DNA of 64,000 nucleotides from Acidimicrobiales bacterium (lineage in GTDB: Bacteria; Actinomycetota; Acidimicrobiia; Acidimicrobiales; MedAcidi-G1): contig JAQWOV010000014.1 of assembly GCA_029245675.1 (NCBI GenBank), forward strand, positions 24,001-88,000. The letters are read 5' to 3'. The notes under the pieces are model-generated. The model had not been told where the DNA came from. It did not search any database and worked only from the letters and a program-made list of their open reading frames with translations. Positions 59,447-64,000 of this stretch are shown piece by piece. A program made the position numbers and the translations under genes. Numbering within the stretch: the stretch's first letter is position 1; each line of letters opens with the position of its first letter.

Positions 59447-60403
59447 ATGACGAATCTTAAATTAAATGTGCCAAGCAACGATTTAATGGTTGGACTCGTC
59501 GGGGAACGCGACGGGCTTCTCCGACAAATAGAAGCAGCTTTTCCTCAAGCAATGATTTCGGTACGTGGTAACGAGGTCACGGTAAATGGACAAGAAGTAG
59601 ATGTCGTTGGTCGCTTATTCAACGAACTCGTTCACCTGCTTGAGAATGGGCACGAACTCAATTCGCGGGTTTTAGACCGAACAATAGACATGATCAAAGC
59701 AGACGAGCAACCCTCCGAAGTTCTCACTACAGAAATACTTCGAACTGCCCGCGGGAAGTCTGTTCGGCCAAGATCATCAGGACAGATGCGATATTTCGAA
59801 GCGGTTCGAGATGGAGTCATAACCTTCGCAGTGGGCCCTGCAGGCACTGGAAAAAGTTGGCTTGCTGTAGCAATGGCAGTGAGAGCTCTTAAAAACGAAC
59901 AAGTTGATCGAATAGTCCTTACCCGACCTCTAGTTGAAGCAGGAGAAAGAGTCGGATTTTTACCAGGGGATCTGATGGCAAAAGTTGACCCATATTTGAA
60001 ACCCCTATATGACGCTTTGTTTGAAATGCTTGATCACGAAACGGCAACACGTCTTTTGGACCGCGGGCAGATAGAAGTGGCTCCTTTAGCATTTATGCGA
60101 GGCCGGACATTAAGTAATGCATTCGTGATACTTGACGAAGCGCAGAACACGTCACCTGAACAAATGAAAATGTTTCTTACGCGTATCGGATTTGGATCAC
60201 GTGTTGTAGTGACTGGAGATGCAACTCAAGTGGATGTACCTGGTGGCCGTAGTGGATTGGACGGACTCGAAGAAACGCTGTCTGGAATACAAGATCTTTC
60301 TTTTGTGAATCTGTCAAGTCGAGACGTCGTCAGGCACCGCATCGTCCAAGACATAGTTGATGCATACGACCGACGAATGCAGAGACGTAAAAAAAATGAC
60401 TAA
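59447..60403 (+). CDS. phoH: PhoH family ATPase
   Basis: A 318-residue PhoH-like P-loop ATPase, normally found before ybeY and linked with RNA quality control. The N-terminal ~110 residues form the family's KH-like region. Walker A is FAVGPAGTGKSWLAVAM, Walker B is FVILDEAQNTSPEQMKMFL, and the sensor region is VVVTGDATQVDVPGG. Its stop overlaps the YbeY start by 8 bp, giving the usual phoH-ybeY-era order. Confidence 0.93.
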   Translation: MTNLKLNVPSNDLMVGLVGERDGLLRQIEAAFPQAMISVRGNEVTVNGQEVDVVGRLFNELVHLLENGHELNSRVLDRTIDMIKADEQPSEVLTTEILRTARGKSVRPRSSGQMRYFEAVRDGVITFAVGPAGTGKSWLAVAMAVRALKNEQVDRIVLTRPLVEAGERVGFLPGDLMAKVDPYLKPLYDALFEMLDHETATRLLDRGQIEVAPLAFMRGRTLSNAFVILDEAQNTSPEQMKMFLTRIGFGSRVVVTGDATQVDVPGGRSGLDGLEETLSGIQDLSFVNLSSRDVVRHRIVQDIVDAYDRRMQRRKKND

Positions 60404-60878
60404 AAGCAGCAACACTCTTAATGTGGTGTTTGTTGACGAACAAAAAGAACCTTCAACTGAACTTACGCCCAAAAATAAAGAAATCGTAGGTCTCGCAATC
60501 GCTGTTTTAGAAGAAGAAGGTTTAGGTGACCGTCTCATAGAAGTAAGCATTCATTTTGTAGACGAAGAACCTATGGCAGATTTAAATGCCCAACACATGA
60601 ATCAAAGAGGATCTACGGACGTTTTAGCATTCCCTCTTGATGACCCTAAGAAATCAGAAGACCAAGACGAATTTCTTCTACTCGGGGATGTTGTTATCTG
60701 CCCGAAAGTAGCTGACCGACAGGCAACCAATCACTCCTATGAAGCTGAACTTTCTTTACTGCTAATTCATGGGATTTTGCATCTCTTGGGCTACGACCAT
60801 GCAGAAGAAGACGAAAAGCTAATAATGGAAAAACGACAGCAAAAAATTCTGCAAGATCATGGACTTGATAAAAAATGA
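60396..60878 (+). CDS. ybeY: Endoribonuclease YbeY
   Basis: Metal-dependent endoribonuclease for rRNA maturation and ribosome quality control, 160 residues from ATG 60396. The zinc-binding block IHGILHLLGYDHAEED supplies the H-x3-H-x5-H ligands, and STDVLAFPLD is the second family motif. It overlaps phoH by 8 bp and era by 4 bp, so the three are translationally coupled. Confidence 0.94.
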   Translation: MTKSSNTLNVVFVDEQKEPSTELTPKNKEIVGLAIAVLEEEGLGDRLIEVSIHFVDEEPMADLNAQHMNQRGSTDVLAFPLDDPKKSEDQDEFLLLGDVVICPKVADRQATNHSYEAELSLLLIHGILHLLGYDHAEEDEKLIMEKRQQKILQDHGLDKK

Positions 60879-61735
60879 CAGAACAAGCTAAAGATTTTCG
60901 ATCAGGTTTCATCACGCTGATTGGCCGACCAAATGTAGGTAAGTCAACGTTGTTGAATCAGATGCTGGGAACGAAAGTAACAATCGTCTCTGACAAACCA
61001 CAAACTACGAGAACGGAAATCCGCGGAGTGTTAAATCGGGATAACACTCAGGCAGTATTTTGTGACACCCCTGGGATACATAAACCACACACACTCCTGG
61101 GAGAGAGACTTAACGCCACCGCTCGAGGATCTTTACCAGATATGGATGTTGTCCTTTTTTTGGTAGATGCAGAGGGAGGCATTGGGAAAGGTGACCGTCT
61201 CATCGCCGAAACATTACCCAAAGGCCGAACAGTTTTAGTGCTGAACAAAATTGACAAAGCAGGTAAAGACCGAATCCTTTCGCAACTTTCAGAAGCAGCT
61301 GGATTTGATTTCGAACAATATTTTCCTATCTCAGCTAAGACAGGCGAAGGCGTAGAAGAATTAATCAACTACATATTGGAACAATTGCCTGAGGGGCCAC
61401 AATATTATCCAGACGAAATGATCACAGATAACCCTGAAGCTTTTTGGGTTGCTGAACTCGTGCGAGAACAACTTCTGGCCATAGTAAAAGAAGAACTTCC
61501 GCATTCAATCGCTACACGAGTGACAGAGTGGGAGTGGCCGCGGATTCGTTGCGAAATTCTTGTGGAACGTGAATCGCAAAAAGGGATAGTTATCGGGAAA
61601 AAGGGTTTAGTTCTCAAAGAAGTTGGAACCAAAGCTCGACAGCATCTACCTGAAGAAGTATTTCTTGAACTTTTTGTCAGAGTAGATAAGAACTGGCAGA
61701 GACAACCTCGGTCATTAAATCGTTTGGGTTACTAG
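60875..61735 (+). CDS. era: GTPase Era
   Basis: Ribosome-associated GTPase needed for 30S assembly, 286 residues. GTPase motifs are G1 GRPNVGKSTLLNQ, G2 region TTRTEIRGVL, G3 DTPGIHKP and G4 LNKIDKAG; the C-terminal KH domain contains IVIGKKGLVLKEVGTKARQ. It overlaps ybeY by 4 bp. Its stop overlaps that of the convergent DinG-like helicase by 4 bp (CTAG). Confidence 0.95.
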   Translation: MTEQAKDFRSGFITLIGRPNVGKSTLLNQMLGTKVTIVSDKPQTTRTEIRGVLNRDNTQAVFCDTPGIHKPHTLLGERLNATARGSLPDMDVVLFLVDAEGGIGKGDRLIAETLPKGRTVLVLNKIDKAGKDRILSQLSEAAGFDFEQYFPISAKTGEGVEELINYILEQLPEGPQYYPDEMITDNPEAFWVAELVREQLLAIVKEELPHSIATRVTEWEWPRIRCEILVERESQKGIVIGKKGLVLKEVGTKARQHLPEEVFLELFVRVDKNWQRQPRSLNRLGY

Positions 61736-63627
61736 GTACGAGTTTCAATACGTTCAAGATAAGAGAGAACAGATTCTTGATCTACGGTGCGGGTCATAGG
61801 CGGTAAGGCTTCAATGAGTTGCCCTCGGTAACTTCGATTTTTAGCTAATCGAGAATCTAGAATTGCGGCAACCCCGAAATCAGATGTAGACCGAATCAAC
61901 CTTCCCACCCCTTGAGATAGTTCAGTTGCCGCTATAGGGAGATCTATTTCGTTAAAAGATCTATCTCCAACCCTCTCTCTACGTGCACTAAGCAAGGGAT
62001 CAACAGGGCTTGGGAAAGGTATCCGATCAATAATTACTAAAGAACATGAAGGCCCGGGAACATCTATTCCATGCCATAGCCCTTTTGTTCCAAAAAGACA
62101 GGATTCTTCTTCTCGAGCGAAAGCGGCTATTAAAGCTGGTTTGGGAAGATCATCTTGATGAAGAACTGTCCAAGGTAGTCGCGGGCGAAGATAGGTAGTT
62201 GCTTCGTCAAGAGCGCGACGACTAGTAAATAAGACCAAAGACCGCCCTCCGGCTGCGATAATTAGCCGCTCGATCTCATCGTGAAGAGCATCGCGATAGT
62301 TTTCCGCACGAGGGTCTGGAAGATGAGAAGCACAGTAGAGAAGCGCTTGATTTTCAAAATCGAAAGGGCTACCAACATCTTCATAATTAAAGTCCTCTTC
62401 GTCAAGACCTAATCTGACAGCAAGATTCGCTGGAACAGTAGCGCTTGTCAAAACTACAGTCCGTACTGGCCACAAATTCTCGTTGAGAATATGATCTACA
62501 GAAATAAGAGCAACTTTTAAGCAAGGGCGACCATAGAGAGACTCAACCCATGCCACGAGTTCATCTTCAAGCCATCTGGCTACTCGCACATTTTCTAGAA
62601 GCGATTCGATCAACTGAATAACTCTTGTTACTCTTGCTCCAAGATCAAGAGTTTCGGCATCTGGCAAACCCCTTAACACTGATGCCAAAGACACCAAACG
62701 GGTTTCCGCTAAATCAAGAGCGTCGGAAAGAACTGCGTCTTCAGGCGGTATAACACGTTTGTTTAAATGCTGAGACAAAGCCTCATCAAATATTTCACTT
62801 AACTCGCCAACATTTTGCAACTCTGGACATGGTGAAAGAACAGAACTTGCTTCTCGAAGAAGAGAACGAAATTTTCCTTGGTGGATCTCAAAACCTAATG
62901 ACGAAGAAAGAATTTCTTCAACTTTGTGTGCTTCATCAAGAACAACAACCTCGTGTTCAGGGAGAAAAGAATTCTCTGAGGAAATATCTAAGGCGTAAAG
63001 ATGCAAATTAGTTATAACTATGTCGGCTGCAGCTGCAGAATCTCTGGCAGTTTCCGCGAAACAGCTTCCACCACTCGGGCATTTGTTTCTTCCCGGGCAT
63101 TCATTAGAGGTCACACTAACTTTTTCCCAAGTGGCGTTATTTGGTTCAAAAGGAAGTTCTGAACGGTCACCGGTCGCCGTGTCGTTGGACCATTCAATTA
63201 TTGAATTCATGTGTTCCTCATTCACTCCCATACTGGGTTCATCAAAGGATTGCTGTTGGTCTGATAATTCATATTCAAGGAGTCGTTGGCGGCACACATA
63301 ATTTGAACGTCCTTTTAGAACAGAAAATGAAAAAGGTGTGTCCAGATGTAGTTGAAGGAAAGGAAGATCTTTCTGGGCTAATTGATCTTGTAGTGCTTTT
63401 GTTGCGGTTGCAACAATCGTTGATTTTCCAGAAAGGATGCAAGGCAACAAATAGGCTAAGGATTTACCTGTTCCAGTTCCTGCTCGTACAACGAGATGGC
63501 TTTCTTCGGCGATTGATGCAGCAACCATGCGAGTCATTGATTCTTGTCCCGGACGTCTTTCTCCACCATTAGGCAAGTTGCTGCATACTTCTTCAAGAGC
63601 GATGTGTGAAATATTCTGCAAAGCCAT
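61732..63627 (-). CDS. DinG/XPD-like ATP-dependent DNA helicase
   Basis: A 631-residue superfamily 2 helicase. The Q-like motif RRPGQESMTRMV, Walker A VRAGTGTGKSLAYLLP and DEAH box VVLDEAHKVEE are intact. Four Cys (one in NYVCRQRL, three in NECPGRNKCPSGGSCF) match the XPD/DinG 4Fe-4S cluster. C-terminal motifs include LVLFTSRRALDEA and QGVGRLIRSTSDFG. ATG 63627 is chosen because the family start begins just before it; the upstream in-frame extension would overlap uppS. It is involved in DNA unwinding and repair. Confidence 0.9.
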   Translation of the reverse strand: MALQNISHIALEEVCSNLPNGGERRPGQESMTRMVAASIAEESHLVVRAGTGTGKSLAYLLPCILSGKSTIVATATKALQDQLAQKDLPFLQLHLDTPFSFSVLKGRSNYVCRQRLLEYELSDQQQSFDEPSMGVNEEHMNSIIEWSNDTATGDRSELPFEPNNATWEKVSVTSNECPGRNKCPSGGSCFAETARDSAAAADIVITNLHLYALDISSENSFLPEHEVVVLDEAHKVEEILSSSLGFEIHQGKFRSLLREASSVLSPCPELQNVGELSEIFDEALSQHLNKRVIPPEDAVLSDALDLAETRLVSLASVLRGLPDAETLDLGARVTRVIQLIESLLENVRVARWLEDELVAWVESLYGRPCLKVALISVDHILNENLWPVRTVVLTSATVPANLAVRLGLDEEDFNYEDVGSPFDFENQALLYCASHLPDPRAENYRDALHDEIERLIIAAGGRSLVLFTSRRALDEATTYLRPRLPWTVLHQDDLPKPALIAAFAREEESCLFGTKGLWHGIDVPGPSCSLVIIDRIPFPSPVDPLLSARRERVGDRSFNEIDLPIAATELSQGVGRLIRSTSDFGVAAILDSRLAKNRSYRGQLIEALPPMTRTVDQESVLSYLERIETRT

Positions 63628-63707
63628 GTCTAGAGAGTAGATGGTTAACTTCAATTCTTGGTGCTTAAGGTGCGGCTCATTGGTAAAAGAGAAGGTAAGT
63701 TTCATAT

Positions 63708-64000
63708 GTGAAGATTTCTGACTTAGATTCCTCAAGGGTTCCAACCCATATTGCTGCAGTGATGGATGGAAATGGCCGATGGGCCGAAAAACGTAAATTG
63801 CCCCGCACTGAAGGTCATACCGCTGGAGAACTATCCCTAATGGATGTTCTCGAAGGTGCTGATGACCTTGGAGTCAAATGGTTCACCGTGTTTGCCTTTT
63901 CAACAGAAAACTGGGCAAGACCTTCAGAAGAAGTGCAGTTTCTTCTCAACTTCAACGAAAAAATTCTTCTAGAAAGACAAGACGAATTGCATGAGAGAAA
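63708..64000 (+). CDS. uppS: Isoprenyl transferase UppS, 3' truncated by window edge
   Basis: N-terminal 97 residues of a cis-prenyltransferase that makes the undecaprenyl (or decaprenyl) diphosphate carrier for cell wall synthesis. The catalytic Asp and the phosphate-binding region lie in HIAAVMDGNGRWAEKR, followed by RTEGHTAGELSLM and TVFAFSTENWARP with the conserved Ser, Asn and Trp. GTG 63708 is the likely start; the ATG at 63705 is out of frame. The gene follows era, separated by the oppositely oriented helicase. Confidence 0.93.
   Translation, partial: MKISDLDSSRVPTHIAAVMDGNGRWAEKRKLPRTEGHTAGELSLMDVLEGADDLGVKWFTVFAFSTENWARPSEEVQFLLNFNEKILLERQDELHER

Overview
The window reads as a chromosomal segment of a free-living, probably marine, actinobacterium. 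I infer an Acidimicrobiia-like lineage from moderate-to-low GC coding sequence, a DrrA/DrrB-type exporter, an F420-type luciferase-like oxidoreductase, DUF501 next to Ppx/GppA, an SCO6745-like protein, a MauE-like protein, Thr-rich lipoprotein linkers, a tRNA without encoded CCA, and very tight gene packing. No phage, insertion sequence, CRISPR array, rRNA or replication origin was seen.

Layout. 1-9.3 kb: a molybdenum hydroxylase (CO/xanthine dehydrogenase-type) cluster, with the large subunit (cut by the window edge), a DrrA/DrrB/DrrB exporter, small and medium subunits, MoxR ATPase, VWA protein, a split XdhC/CoxI, a MobA-like cytidylyltransferase and CoxG. 9.3-18.7 kb: housekeeping and single genes (DUF501, Ppx/GppA, acetyltransferase, crotonase, MFS, an Fe-S RecB-like nuclease, tRNA-Leu(UAA), FAD oxidase, DMT exporter, threonine aldolase). 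18.8-25 kb: a GMC oxidoreductase plus a DmdA-like aminomethyltransferase, then a thiolase/acyl-CoA dehydrogenase/SDR set. 25-33.2 kb: an MBL hydrolase with a beta-hydroxyacid dehydrogenase, a TauD-like dioxygenase, and a polar amino acid ABC transporter with unusually large permeases.

33.2-37.1 kb is the most accessory-looking part. It holds a truncated remnant of a phosphotriesterase-family gene, an Ltp-repeat lipoprotein carrying an exact 72-bp internal repeat, a beta-propeller lipoprotein and the intact phosphotriesterase-family gene. 37-50 kb carries two acyl-CoA synthetases, chorismate mutase, a diiron protein with a TetR regulator, a rubrerythrin/Fe-S oxidoreductase/DUF3501 module, a lipid kinase, a cupredoxin lipoprotein and a PuuD-like membrane protein. 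50-64 kb carries MauE-like, thioredoxin-like and MutY genes, flavin reductase, gamma-carbonic anhydrase-like protein, sufB, and the phoH-ybeY-era block with a DinG-like helicase and the start of uppS.

The most important reading is that two genes are hidden by in-frame TGA codons and appear to be selenoproteins: a SelW/Rdx-type protein with a CAPU motif (44954-45223, minus) and a UGSC-type protein (53642-54163, minus). Each has a stem-loop just after the TGA with the guanosine-containing apical loop expected of a bacterial SECIS, 19-20 nt downstream. Both sit beside redox genes (rubrerythrin/Fe-S oxidoreductase, and a thioredoxin-domain protein). No selA, selB, selC or selD is in the window, so the genome elsewhere must supply them if this reading is right.
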